From assembly GCA_030490835.1 (NCBI GenBank), contig CM059971.1, positions 99,886,095-99,950,094 on the forward strand: a stretch of DNA of 64,000 nucleotides. The letters are read 5' to 3'. This document shows, piece by piece, positions 1-15,000 of the stretch. The notes below the pieces were generated by a model that saw nothing but the letters and a program-made list of their open reading frames with translations, was not told where the DNA came from and did not search any database. Source of the DNA: Annona cherimola. Lineage: Eukaryota > Streptophyta > Magnoliopsida > Magnoliales > Annonaceae. Each line of letters starts with the position of its first letter. Position 1 is the first letter of the stretch. The position numbers and the translations under genes are program-made.

Positions 1-96
1 GGCAAAAGAAACTTCCAAAAACCTCTATAGACAAAGCTTTGAAGTTCTTGGGTATAATGGATCATATATACAAATTATTAAGTGGCTGTATTTTAC

Positions 97-3000
97 CTGT
101 TTCTTCAGCAACTTCTTTTTCCTTGTAATGTCCCCTCCTACAAGAAAGAAAAAGTTCGTTCAACTTCAAAAGTAGTGTCAATCTCTATTTCTTGCAGAAA
201 TATCTATTTTTCAAATCAAGATTTTTGCTAACTACACGTATTAGACGGTCAATCCCTTCCTATGCCACCAAAACATGTTCCAATCTTAAATCACAGGAAC
301 AACGAACCCATCAGGTTGGCCCTACCAAGCACCAAGTAGATGTAAATGATCAAAGGTGGTGCACACAAGCAGGTAAAGGTTGGATAGTGGCAAAAATGAA
401 TGTGGCTCTGAGAGGAAGCTGCACGACAGTTCACATTTGAAACAGGAGAAATTTCCAAAAAGGATTTCGAGGATGATAATTTGGTCAGACGTACCATAAC
501 ATTTGGATAGCACATCCTTCCTAATAGCTGACAGAGCTTCACTTGCAATCACCTTGGAACCTATACATGCCTGCCTCGTATTGATGACCCATTTTGCAGA
601 GGGCCCAACAGAGAATAAAAGATGATCAGGAAAATATTGAAGTAGATGGAGAGTGGGTCTCAAGAAAAAAATGCAGCAGTCTATTATCTTTTAAAGAATG
701 GCATGAACCTGCTGAAGGAAAAGCACCAGGTTGAATTCAGGAATATTCCATGGCATGGAAAACAGTGTGGTGCATTGTAAAACGTTCAAGGAGCTTCGAC
801 GCCACAAGAAGGGGCCAAGCTGTCTTCAGAATATGTTTTAATTTACAGAAGGCTGCCCAATTTAAGCATGCTTTAAGGTGAAAACTAGGTGCAGATTGCA
901 TTTTTTTCATATGCTGAAAGGCTTGGCTCGAAAGAGATAATAGATGAGACTTTACAGTGCAGAATAGCACCAATAGTTTCCTTGCATCCAACTTGAGTGA
1001 ACTGTTTACTGCAGCTAATCACTCAATTGATGATGACCAATTCTTCTTTCACATCGAACTTCAAAAATGTTTCTAATGCAGCTATTCAATTGATCATTGC
1101 AAACCGAGACAGAAATTGCCAAATACATGAGTTGGCATTGTCTTATATTGACATCCAGAGGACCAGAGATGCAGTGAATGATTCTTTGTAGAAATGGTCA
1201 TGAGGATACCTTAAGAACAAGAGCACTGGAGACCAGATTACCAAAATAACTAGCGTACATAATACTCAAAATTCTACCAAACAATTTCTTGAAATAATCA
1301 CATGGACATTAGAATCCACAGCTTGTAAGGCCTTGGGAACATGAACTGAATACAGAAGGACCATACATTCCATCTAGTCTAGACAGGCAATAGTTCGCAG
1401 TAAGCTTTCCAAGGATGCCACAATTTGTCATATTATCAGGCTTCAAACAATCGCTCACCGACAACCACATCCAGGCCAAAATAATAATAATAATAATAAT
1501 AATTTTTACCTGGATGGGTACTCTAAACATCTGACGTGGTATAAGCTCCTTCAACTTCTGGGAGAGGGCCCTTCCTACAGAATAAGCCTGCAAATGGTAC
1601 AGAAGATGGATAAAGAACTCCCCAGAACTGACCGGTGAAACATTTTCAACTATGTGAGTATTTATGAGCCTATGACCTATTGAATCAAAGAATACAAACA
1701 CTTGCTTTCTAATCCATTTCTGAAAATTTGATATTACCTGTACACTAATTAAGTGATTAACTCTATATTTTTCTTGGGATCCTCCTAGCCAGCTACGCTT
1801 GATTTTATTCATAGGATGTTTTAATTATTTCTTGCACATCCTTTAAGGTGATCTCTGAACACATTTTTCTCAAGATCTGATGTTAGAAACAGAATTCATT
1901 CATTCATTTACAAGTATTATTTTCGTGCTTGCAGCAACTTCAATACCAACATCAACAGGGACAAACATCTGTATTAACATTTTTGAGCTAGATTGACAGA
2001 GCCGACACTTATCTAATTTCAGCATAAAGATATCTGTTTTTAAATAAAATGCTGAACAAACCAATTGAATGGTCAAACTGATAAAAAAAGAAGAAGAAGA
2101 AAAGAGTAAATATGAATATAGCACAATCACCTTATCCCTGTGAACGATTGTAGATAAGGGTTCCACAGGATCTCCATTAATTCGTATGTCAAGCTTTATC
2201 AAATCACTTTCCTGATACCTGGTAGATGAGGAATAAGGGCAAATTATAAATACTTATGATATAGCAGACATGGATCACACTGAATCTAATGAGATGATAT
2301 TGCGCGCGCACACAATTTTTCATCGTCAGGCAACGCTGCAAAAAATTATGGAAAAAAATTCAAGCAGGTCGAATTAACAAATGTCCTGAATGACTGGCAT
2401 GGTCTGATATATAAAACCAATGAGATTAATAAAATGCCTTTGATGACATTTTTTAGAAAAATAAAGCACTGACATACTCATTCTTACCAAGCACATATAT
2501 ATACATATTTAAGAAAATTTTCACATTCTTCATGCCCATACGGCACAACATGTGCAAGCCCAAAACACACCATTGTGACAGCACATGCCAGCAATCTAAA
2601 TTTCAAAAATTCAAAGCAACTTATCATGGAACTGTAATTTCATTCATTCCCATCATGACCAAGTTGGTCTTTTACCCATTAAGCCGAAGGACAATTCACC
2701 ATGACAGTTAGAGAAAAACTAAAGATGGAATGCAAGAGAATTCAAGATCTGTTCTCAAGTGATTTGAAGCACCCGATGATGCTCCTAAATCAAGATATGA
2801 GTACAGTTGAGATAATATCACTTAGTATCCAGCACTAGGAGAACACCAAACTCAGAAACCTCTAAAGGGTCTGCTTGGTAAGAGGTAAAAAAGGGCAAAA
2901 AATTTATGCGAAATTTTTTGAAAAAGTGAGATTATGATATGATATGATATAATGGGGTAATGATTAGAAGTAAAGAGAATAAAGATATTAAATAGGGTAA

Positions 3001-6000
3001 TTGTATAAAATATGTAATAAATAGATTGGAATGTAGAGGTAATAATAGAAAAAGTAGAGTAGTGAAGTAGTTAAGATGTCAAATTATATCAAAAGGTACA
3101 TAGGATGAAGTGGGAAAATTTTTTTCCTCTTACTGAATGCCAAACAGACCCCAAGTTACTTTATGCACTACACGTGCCACTATGGATTATAAAGAGTAGA
3201 TGATCACTTCAGAAAATGCAGTCTAATTTGCCAATCAACTGGACCAACATTTGGCTATGCACAGAACTGAATGAAAGATGTTGTAAAAAACTCATACAAT
3301 ACCATCACTCTATATTACAATTTTCCCTCTGTATACACAGCCTCTTCTTTTCTACTATTCTTTATGCAGTCAGTTCACACTAATCATTATCATCATCACA
3401 TGTTACACAACCCAGAAGATTCAGAAGGTCTGTACGCAACTTGATGCTCTCAGAAGCCACTACCTTCCATGGCAGGCACAAAACAGTGGAACATTTAACA
3501 AAAGCCCTGCAAAATTTTGGTATCATGGCGATGTATGATTCTGGTACTTCCAACTGCCTCACTTTTTATAATTTTCATTGGATAATTTGACTAACTCAGA
3601 TGATAAAACTAATTCCCTCCTTTTACTCAGAAGGGAACTGGAAAGCAGCGTATGAACCATGAGCCATTTCATTATTGGGACAATAAATCTTTCAAGAACT
3701 TACCCTGTAAAAGAGTACTCCATACTGGCATATCCCTTGCTTCTAGACTTCAACTGATCAAAGAAATCTCCAACCATCTGTGGAATCAATATAGAAATAC
3801 AAAAGTAACCACAAAGTAGTCCATACCAGAGAAGAATCGATATTTTGTACAGAGTTTCTGATGCATATATAGCAACAAATGTCAACATAGCAATAATTGT
3901 AGTTTACCTCTGCAAGTGGAAGCTCATAAATGAGTGAAGCCCTATTCTCAGTTATATACTTCATTTCTTTGAAATCACCTCTTCGATCTTGTGCAAGCTC
4001 CATAAGGGAACCAATATACTCTTTTGGTGTCAGCAATTCAATCTAAAACAAATTATTCATGCACAACAGTTCAGCTTCTGAAAGCAGACTTTTCTAGTAA
4101 ACGTATCCTAAAAAGGGCATTCACCTTAACATATGGTTCCTCAATGGACTTCCTTCTATCAGGCTCAGGAAGCATGGATGGATTGGAGCACTCAACCTAT
4201 ATCCAACAAAAAGTAATATTCAATCCTTTTTATTTGTCTTTTCAAAAGAGATTTTTGCAAATATGTCTACAAAGTTTGACCAATATTTCATCTGTGCCCC
4301 TAAGTTTACCGATATTGCAAATATGCCCACAAAGCTTGTATAAAATTGCAAGTGTGTCATTACCATTTGGACACCGTTAAAATTTTCTATAAAATGACGA
4401 TAATGCCCTTTAAGCCAAGTGATACACTTGCAGTTTTTAAAATATTGTAAATATATTTGCTAATTTATTATTTTATATATTTTTACATAAATTATTATTT
4501 TAGATATATTTTTTTTTTTGCAAATATGCTTATAACATTTGCAAAAATTATAATTGTATCACTAGGCTTAAATAATTTTATATAAACTTTCTGGGCATAT
4601 TTGCAATATTAGTAAACTTTGGGACAGATGATATATTGGTCAAATGTTGCAGGCATACTTGCAAAAATTCCTAAATGATGACTTTTCATATAGCAAGCCT
4701 AGAGCTAACATACTAATTTGCAACCACATGCCATTATTTGTGCGCACGGATAAAGAAAAAAATGAGAAGCTACACCAAAAGTATAAAAATAAAAAAATAA
4801 AAAAAAAACTACTGAGCAAACATGGTACTAGAAGAAGAGGCCCGATTATATGCCATTAGTTGTAAATATGCTTAATTTACAATATTCATTTTTTAATTTT
4901 AATTTTTTTAATTTTTAATTTTTTCTTCATAAACATGTTTTTCTAAGTGTATTTAATCTATATACTAAGTTTTGTCATTTTACAATACTTTTACATATTT
5001 ACTTTTGATATTTAAAAATCAAATTTTTAAGGGGTCGAAATACTAATATGCTCCTGAAGTTGATGATTTTTAAAAAATAAAAAATAAAAAAGTAAAAATA
5101 TTGTAAAATGGCAAAACTTAGCATATGGATTAAACTTAGTATTCATCGAGAATGATGCATTGGATCAGCAATACTAGTCAGTAAATGGAAATCTAAAGGC
5201 TGTAGATGCCATGATAAGGAGTAACCAAGCAACCTGATTAATTAATCTTTTAATCACAACATGGCAATAAAGCATTAAATGTACACAAAACTCAAAATCT
5301 GAAAGAATCTGAGATATTTTGATTTTCTAATTCCCAAATGGAGCCTTAAGTGTGTTTGGCGATAAGGAAAAGGGTAGAAAATGTTACTTTTGAATTTATA
5401 AGACACTTATCTATCCTCCACAATCCCACTCCTCCACCCCACCGCGCGCACCCCCCCCCCCCCCCCCCCCCCCCCCCCATCCCAATCATTAGGGGTGCAA
5501 GTGGGTTGAACCCTCAACCATTTTAAATCAGGTAGCGTTGGAAGTTCGGTTGAGAAAATTGGGTTGGGTTCAACCCAATTTTGAAGTTAGATTTAGTTGG
5601 GTTTGTTTCAGCCATTTAAACGCAATTTTGGAAAAAAAAACACTCCTAGTTCTACTGCCTTAGCTCGTTCTCTCTCCCACTGCAGAAACCCTGCCACTCC
5701 CAGCTTATTACTTCTCCATTTTTATTCATTTATATTGGATCATGATGTTATTGTTTTTCAAATTCTGTTTTTAGTAGTTGTTGTTTGTCTTTCAAGTTCT
5801 GCACAAAACTGCATCAAATCTGGGTATATTTTCGTAACTTCAGGAATGGACGATTGCTGAGAATGTGACCAAACCCTGTTGCGAGGCCGCTGTGGTCATT
5901 TTCTCTGTTTCTCCAAGAGGGCCTGAGGAAGCCTCTAGCAGAACTATGATAGGCTGAATGAAATGCATGTGTCTCTGGATTGCTGCCTTAATGAATTAGC

Positions 6001-9000
6001 TGCATTATAACTGAAATCTGGTGGAACTTCTAGGATGCAGTTAGCAAATGATGGATGGTTAAAAAATGCAAAACCAATCAGCTAGCAGGTGAAGTATGCT
6101 GCAGAGATGATGGATCCACAAGATAAAATAGTTTGATGATTAAAGTTGCATAAGTTTTACAAATTTCAATATCACAGGCCTAACCAAATTTTATTGTATT
6201 CAAACAAAACCATTTGAATTGCTATGAGTTAGAACTTGAAAAAGCTTTCATTTGCTGCAGGTCTCTTATATTCTAACCTTCAGTGATGGTAATAGTTGTA
6301 TCATTCTTGAAGATCCTATAATACCAGGCACAAATGAAGAGATTATAGTTGCTAGTCCAGATGTCATTGATGATAAATAACCATTTGTGTCAGGTCTTGT
6401 ATAAAATGTATTTGGGTTGAAAGTTGGGTAGTTATTCTCAGCCCACTTTTTCGTAGTTCGGTTGGGTTAGCATGAAGTGGATTTGCAACCCAACCCAACC
6501 CACTTGCAACCCTACAGTGATTATTATTATTTTTGTAGTCATCAACATATATCATATCCAAAAAGTCAAATCTGTTTGCCTTTATTCAATTTATAACTTA
6601 CATCAACCCTAGCCTGTTAGCATTAATCCCTCTCTTTTTTATATCTGACTTCTCTTTCTGATTCGCAAACAGACCCTAAACAATTTATATAGATGACAAA
6701 TTATGAAGAATTTTTTCTCACTAGCCGCACCTAACTGTGATGAACTTGCCATTCAAGATCATGACATTACTCCCCTCCCATATTGCTAGTAATATGAGAA
6801 ATTCAGAAAGTACAAGATGATCTTACAATAAAATAGTCTTAAATGATGAAAGATGTAAGAAGAGATAACAAGATCATCTCAGTTCCCAGAAACATAATGG
6901 TTTAAACACCAAATGAATAGATTACTCCATGTTGAATGAGAAAGCAAAACCTAAGGAGACATTCAACTGCCTGGTGAGTTGGTATGGCATAAAACAAAAG
7001 CATTAAGAACAAATGGGTATAGGATGAAGTAGAAATTACAGTATCACCGTTTACACAGTTGACTCGATAAACAACACTTGGTGCGGTTGTGATCAATGTG
7101 AGGTTGTACTCCCTCTCAAGCCTCTCCTGAAAGATGAAACTTCTATCAGGATATCTAATGAAGTTTCCTGCCAGACTAATTGCCATTCAAGAGAACTAGG
7201 GAGACAGAAAGGTTACTGCCAGAATGAAAGAAAGTTTGCAAACCTGAACAATTTCCATATGAAGAAGGCCCAAAAACCCACATCGGAAGCCAAAACCCAT
7301 AGCACTTGAAGTTTCAGGTTCAAACTGTGGTATAAAGGGAATAATGGTGGATATGAATCTCAAAAATGCAAATAAAGAACCCATAAACAAGAGTAATACC
7401 AACATCGTGAAAGCATATAAAAGTTATCCAAGAATGACAAAAGGATCCTCATGGTGAAATTACCTAGCTGATTAGAATGACATGGTAGCAAAACATACTT
7501 GGTGCTACAGAAGGAATGCCTTTGGTAAGAACACCTAATCTAGGAATACCAATTGGAGTCAATCCAGAAACAATGTCTGTCTGTGATACTCACCTCAGAT
7601 TAGCGGGTCAATATATCTCTGGAAAAATAAGGGCAATGGAATCATTCTTGCTGAGAAAATTTCCAACATGAATGCATCAGACTAATCTAATTCATTTACA
7701 ACATCCTTCATGCAAGAACCATTCTGTAGTAAAACTGACAAAATCTTCCCTTGGAGGATTGAATGTACCGATCAATTGAAATTCGCAACATATATTCTGC
7801 AACTCTTCTCACAAATTCATTTCACCAAAAAAAAAAAAGTCCAATAGGATTAAGTAAACTTAGGTCACAGGAAAAACAAAAGAAAAAGACCTAGGAAGAA
7901 GAAGTTCTGCTTCTAAAAGATTACCCTGAGTCCCTAGACAAGCTATTTCCTTCTCCTTCCAACTCATACATTTGCTTACAAACTACAGAGTGAATTCTCC
8001 TTTCTTCATTCTACCTTTTCTCTAAAGTAAGAACCCACCAGAGACAACCACTTCATTGGACCCTCAAGTTCCAGAGCCGTTTCCATGAATATAATTAGTG
8101 CAGTTGACCAACAGCCAGCTTGAGAATCAAGATACTACAATGCTTCTTCATGTCGAAGTGTCAGGTAACTAAAAGAAAAAGCATGATTGACTACAGTCTG
8201 ATTATTGTCTGGAGTTGACTTTTCCTAATTTGTCTTGCCTTTTATTCTTCTATGATTCATACCAAAACCATAATTTAGAGACGAAGAATTTAACTTTCAT
8301 GACGGATTGAAGGTTAGTGAAGAGAATTCCAAGTATAAGTGAAAGTTTTAACATATTAAGGACAAAATATTTCAGAGTCATTAGTTGTGCCTTGGAGCAT
8401 AAGACCCTTTGTAACAACTAAAGTTGCCCACCTCAAAGTCAAAAAATATGTTTCCTAAAGCACTTGTCTCCAAGCAACTTAATGCTTCTACCAGTGATGT
8501 TTGTTGTTATAATTTTCTAGGGCATATGGAATACAGTTACAAGTTCTTGATTAGTTAAATTTTTTGCACAGAGATAAGGAAGAAACTAAATTTAAAAATA
8601 AATGAGATAATTAAATGCAATATCTTTATAGAGTAGGAACAAAGTCAGTAACAGGGCAGAAAATTTGTCCATCTGAAAAAAATCACACACATACTCCCGT
8701 CTATAAAGAATGTAGGACAGAAAAAAGTTCGATTCCACTATTTTACTCACAGTTTGAAAAGATAAATTAAAGATATTCTGATATACTGTGACATACGTTT
8801 AGTGTAAATTAAAGACGTTCTGATATACTGTGACATACATTTAGTGCAGCATCATTTAGTTGGAGTTTCTCCAGTGCATCCCGCAAGTCAGGATACCTAG
8901 CAAGAAGATGGATATCAAAGTCGAATAGAATTATACATGTTTTACATGAAATTGAAGAAAGAAAAACTTGATCTACAGTTGCAGAAAGAAGAGCATACTG

Positions 9001-12000
9001 ATCGGAATCAACTGGAAATAATCCGCAGAACACCATTGGAGTTGCTTCTTCATATCCAGGAAGGGACATTTCTGCCTGCCTCCCAAAATGAGTTATAGTG
9101 TCACCCACCCGAGCATCGGCAACTGATCTTATTGAAGCTGACAGGTAGCCCACCTATGAAGGTAGGAAATTGAAAAAGAACTTAAGTTCAATTTTCAAAC
9201 CCATTCAGCAATAATTTTAAAAAAAAGAAGTGTAAAAGGAAGAAATAAGTGGTGTGTTTAAATTCAATTAGTAACTATATAGGATTATTTGATTTGGTAT
9301 GTTACTTCATCTGTTATGCTTGTTATCTGGTTACATAGGTAAATAAATCAGTGTAAAATAGCTTGTTGGAAAAGGGTAATATTTTTTGGTGTGAGGTTAG
9401 GTAACAGTTTGAGTTGAAAATGTGGCAGGACGACGACTATTTTCAATGTACAATATACAAATGAGAATCACTTTCAACTCATCATAGAAAAATTACCCAT
9501 CTTCAAATTATTCAGTAAATTATTCTTCAGTCCTTCAGGAGAAAACATGAAATCACAACTCAAGAAAGAAAACCAATTACACCTTTTCCCTTTTAGCTTT
9601 CTTTGGATAGTGGGGAATGAGCTCTCCCGCCTTCCCTCTCCCTTAATGACATGTGACATCTAATTATCCTCGAAATTCTATTTTTCTTATAATTACCTAT
9701 ATTTCCAATCATCATCCTTACCTTTCCACATTATCAACCTTTATCTATTTGCCTTTATGAAATTTATGGCTAACATCATCTCCTTACTTATAATTTTCAT
9801 ACCCACTTTTCCACCTTTTTTTGGGGTTTTCCTTTCCCGCTATTCAGACACAAACTAAGTGTTTGGATGGTTAAAAATAATAATAATAATAATTTTTTAA
9901 CAGAAATGGATGGGAAATACTACAAAAACAACATAGCGAGAACATCCTAAACTAGAAACAAATTATACAAGATTAGGAAGGCATACTCAACAGGGCAGAA
10001 ATCTTTACTTTACCTCGCCAGCATACAATTCATCAACTTGCATTTGGTTGGGTGATAAAACACCAATTTCATCAGCATAGTACTCCTTATCAATTTTAAG
10101 AAATATAAAATATAATTAGTAAATGCTGTAGAAGAGATATTAATCTACAACTCATATCGAAAATCATATAAACACAGACAAACTTCAAGATGATGCATCC
10201 AAGGGCTTAAACATGAAATGAATCAAAATAATTTCTTGCAGCAAAAAACAAACTAAGGGTGTGTTTAGGAATCGATAAAACTTTTGGATGAAAAGTTTTT
10301 AGTGTAAAAGTTTTTGAATTTAAAGAAAACGATATGATATGATAGAAGTAATAATGAGGAACAAAGAAAATAAAGTAAAAATAGATGTGTTAGTTGTATG
10401 GGTAATTGTGTCGAAATGATTGAAAGACAGGGTAATTGTATAGGAAGATGTGAAAAATGATTAAAAAATAAGGTAGTTGTAGACAGTGAAAAGTTTTTTG
10501 AGTTTAACAAACATGCCCTAAATGTCATTGGAAGCCCAAACAATAAGACAATGCCTTTGGATTACAGAATGTGACAAAAATCCTCCAGGACATGAAAAAA
10601 CCCCAAACATCTTTTGACAGAATTAATTTATGGAATGCTTGAGTTTGGCTGTCTCCAAGTAAGAAAATGGGTTGATGGCATAGAATATTCACTCAATCCA
10701 CCACCACAGAGCACTATTTAACTTATTTATAAACATCATATAAAGATTTAATGCCTTTGTCATTGCTTATGCTTGTCTAAGGAAGAATCAGTAATCAATA
10801 TTGACATAATAGAATTAAATGCCACCATCATGTACATCTCTCCAACCCAACAAAGTCAACATGCATCCAAGCCACAGCCACAACCAAAACATCTCTCTAC
10901 CAATCGGCTGTACCAAAATGTGTGAAATTAAGTTCTGTTTGTTTTAAGTTAAAGCATACAGGCGTATTTTTCAGTTCAGAAGAGTCTACCACAATGAACA
11001 CTTCATAGGTGTAAACCTAGATTTATACCAGTTTCTCAAATCATGATAGATGATAGCATTAGTATACTAGTATCTAGCACTTGCATAAATAAACAGTTTA
11101 CAATTTCAGGCCAATCGCCAATGGGATGCCTAATTTGGGAGATCTGGACCTGTAGTTCATGATTGCACTTCACTCGTAAAGGAAAGTAATTAAAACTCAT
11201 GTCGTTCTATTTGCAAGCCTATACTTCAATAGAGCATGGTACAGCTAACAGTTATATTGCACAACTCGCATGACTGAAGCTGCCAATACATCCTAAATAA
11301 TGAAATAAATTATGAGTTAGTCATCATATGAATAATATCGTTGAAATATCATCATAAACATCAAGGGATGTGAAGGTATTCCTAGTAGAAAATGATCAAG
11401 ACATTTGGTGCAAGTATATTTCCAAAGATATAAGATCATCAATGCATTGATAGTGTTTCACTGGCTTTAATGTCATTATTTCTTACCTTTGATTTTGGGT
11501 GTCTAAATCCTTCTGTGAATGCAATCAACCTAAGACATTTTACCAATGACACAGCATATGTGCAGCAATGGCAATAGAGAATCCAAACAGAAGTACAAAA
11601 CTAGAATTGCGATATAACCGTAACCTCTGACTACATTTTTTTCATTGATACAACAGCCATGAAAATTTTAATGCAGATATTTAGCCTTTCCAATGTTCCA
11701 CATTGTACTACAAAAATTCTGCTTTTTTCTTAAATTTGACCCAAACTGGCTTGAAAAGATGACATGAGTGTTCTCAACTAGTCTCTCATGCCTGAAACAA
11801 AGATGAATTGACAAATTTTGACCAATTCAATTCAGGGGATCTCAAAAAACCCGAGTGCTAACTCATTTCATTCACATCAATATGAGAAAATACATGAAAC
11901 ATTATCCCATTATCCAAGGGAAATCAGATCGAAATAAATCTATGACCAAAACAAAAGTAACACTCTTAACTCGCACTTTTACCTTCTCACTGGCCATAAA

Positions 12001-12079
12001 ATATATTCTGTCGCCTTTCTTAATAGTTCCATCAATAACACGAAAGTATACAATCACCCCCCTATATGAATCATAGTAG
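97..12079 (-). CDS. LEPA: LEPA exons 9-21: domains II, III, V and LepA-specific C-terminus
   Basis: Exon 9 encodes [13 protein letters not shown] (domain II beta-barrel). Exons 10-12 encode domain II to III, including [20 protein letters not shown] and [15 protein letters not shown]. Exon 13 has the LepA signature [15 protein letters not shown], and exon 14 has [20 protein letters not shown]. Exon 15 is a plant-type insert. Exons 16 and 17 encode an EF-G domain V-like fold, [16 protein letters not shown] and [17 protein letters not shown]. Exons 18-21 encode the LepA-only C-terminal domain, with [27 protein letters not shown] and [12 protein letters not shown]. The basic KKK-LLKKQ tail continues in the missing last exon. 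Confidence 0.93.
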
Positions 12080-15000
12080 CTGCACAAAAATGGTTAAATG
12101 TGATACCCAGGATCAAAAGATGAATACTCAGTGTCTGTGGATAAGTGATGTGAATAAGAGAAAGCCTGAACAGATAAATTAAACCACACTATCTCCAATT
12201 AAGCCTCTATTTGTGTTATCATTTATTTCTTATGTAAGTATCTGTAATTGGTATAATTTCTAGGAAATATAATATTTGCATAGGGAGCTTGTAACAAAAA
12301 GTTGTAGCGCAAGGATGAATAAAAAATAGATAAAGAGACAAGAATGTTCATAGACATGGCTTACCTGTCAAATATAAGGGCTCTCAATGGCTTGTCAGCA
12401 GTATCCTTTGGAGGAGGAACTTTTTTGACAATTGCATTTAGAATATCTGCTATACCAATTCCTTCCTATGAAGAGGAAATATATATATATATATATTAAA
12501 AAAACATATATTTAAACACATTCCAAGTTGCAATGACATTTCATTTACACTTACTTGTGTCAAAATGTCTTTTGCAATGCTTGTTAAAAACACAATTGCA
12601 TTCATAGGGACACAAAAGTATTTGGGACTTACCTTAGCAGAGCAATGAATTGCATCAGAGCAGTCTAGCCCAATTACCTGAAACGAAGTATAGGCACACT
12701 TATTTCAAACCATAAACCTTTTCCTTTATACAAGCAACATAAGATTAGAAATATTTGTAAGATGAAAAATAATATTATATTTGATGGTGATGACACTTCC
12801 TAACATTGATGCGCAAAGTACATCTATAAAACAGCTAAAAAATGAACTGAAAAAAAAAAAAAAAAAAACATCAACCAACCTCTTCCATCTCCTGCATGAC
12901 ACGACTCGGTTCTGCACCTGGAAGATCTATTTTGTTTAACACCTATCATACAAATTAAAATATGGATGAACAAAAGTCATCTCTTTTATGTAGGTATCTC
13001 AATGGATTTACTGGCTACCACATCACATATTATATATCTCAAGGAACTTATTCCAAGAGTAGAACTTCTCAATTTAAAAGAGAAATGAAAGCATGACAGG
13101 ATAAACTATGAAAAAAGCATATCTTATGCAGAAGCTACATGAGAAGAAGAAAAAAGAGAAGAAATTTTTTCCTCAAATTGCTCAGAAACCATGCGCTTGT
13201 ATTTGGTTTCAAATAGCATCAACATTTAATGATTACGATCTTTGTTAGACTGGTTGCCAGTAGAATCTAGTTTACGATTTACAAAATTCGTTGTATCTTT
13301 TTCAAAGGATAATCTGAGTATAAAAACAATAAAGAAGAATCTAAAGAGCTCAGAAAACCACAGACAAGACACACCATAGTCCATAAGTAAACAAATGCCA
13401 CGACATAGATAAACTTACGAAAGGGAAGCACACAAAAATAAGGACAACACAACAGGTCGTGAGGCAAAGAAATTGACAGGCAGTTCATCACCAATAACTT
13501 ACAGAAATTCACAGTACAGACGATCATGATACTCTAATTTAAAGCCACTTTAAAAGCAAGAACCAGAATTTTTTTTTTTATATTTGAAGAAAAACACAAC
13601 ATGTTGGGAGGCAAAGAAACTGACAGGTAGTTCTCCACCGATAACTTAGAGAAGTCACAGGATAGATGATCATGATGGTCTAATTTAAGGCCACTCTAGC
13701 TAGAAACAGAAATTTCATTTACTATATTTACATCCAAATGCACCCTTTTATGTTAAACAAAGGCCTGAAATGATGCCAGTTAAGAGAACTAAATTTATTC
13801 AAACAGGAGGTTGTAAGAGAACAAGGGAAAGGCCAAAATACATGGGTAGAGGTAATTAAGAAAGATACAAAGATATTAAAGATGAGCGAGAACATAGTTC
13901 ATAACTGTAAAGAATAACGCAACACGAAAAGATATTAAAGATGAGCGAGAACATAGTTCATGACTGTAAAGAATAACACAACATGATCTATGCAGCTGAT
14001 CCCACATAGATGGAAAACAGTTTATGATGATGATGATCCCAATGCACCCTTCATCTCCCAAAACACATTTGAATATGCATCAAAACATTTGAAGAAACAT
14101 CTATATTTTGCTCAAGATCCTGTATTTCTGTGCATAGATTTACGCAAATGAGATAATGTTACCAGGATAGAATGAGTCTTATGATCATGTGGGATCTTGT
14201 GAACTTTTTAAATCCCTATGCTTGGCACCAAGATGCAGAGAGTGGAAACCAAGAGCCCCAGACGATAAGGAGAAAAAGAAAGAAAATATTTGTGATTCAA
14301 GACCACATAAGATACTTGTAAAGAGCTAGAACAAGACAGAGAATGCAACAACTGGTACATGACCTAGCACTTTATAGTAGACAGTCTTACTGGAATGATT
14401 TCAAGGTTGTTCTCCAGAGCCAGATAAACATTGGCCAGTGTCTGTGCTTCCACTCCCTGCATAGATATTCCAAAGAAACAGCAAAGTTACACCTCACGGA
14501 AAGATCAGGAAACAATGATTGAATGGTAAAAACTCAAATGCCTGGATAATACAAAAAAATAAAAATAAAAAACAGCAGATTTTTACAATCAAATACCAAG
14601 TATCAATCCGGAATTTTAACATGTAAAAAATTTTAGAAAAAAAGCACCTGAGAAGCATCAATAACAAGAAGAGCACCTTCACAAGCAGCAAGTGAACGAG
14701 AAACCTAGTCAACAAAAGGAATGGACAACAAATGAGGCTATAAATAAATTCTCTACCAGCGAATTAATAACGTATGCTTCTATGCATGCATATGCATGTG
14801 CTTGTATATACAACTGCTTGGCCTAAAAATTTTACAAAGATAATTGTAAATAGTATCTAGCAGCTAAAAAAGAAACAAAATAAAAAAACTGCAAATGGAA
14901 CATCATTACTAAAGGAAGAACATATTATGCAATATGGAGTCATATTCAATATAAATAATAGTAGATTGAAGATAATAGCACTAAGGAAAATGTTCATTGA

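Larger units (their letters stand above)
5346..6682. mobile_element. MITE-like element split by a hAT-like insertion
   Basis: The outer ends are TGTGTTTGGCGATAAGG near 5350 and CGCAAACAGACCC near 6676, resembling the termini of other Tourist-like MITEs here. The hAT-like element at 5490-6514 lies between them, so the MITE appears older. The boundary is approximate. Confidence 0.35.

Noticed and set aside
5482..5489. Target duplication for the hAT-like element at 5490
   Set aside because: CCAATCAT against CAGTGATT is too different to count as support; the element rests on its termini alone.
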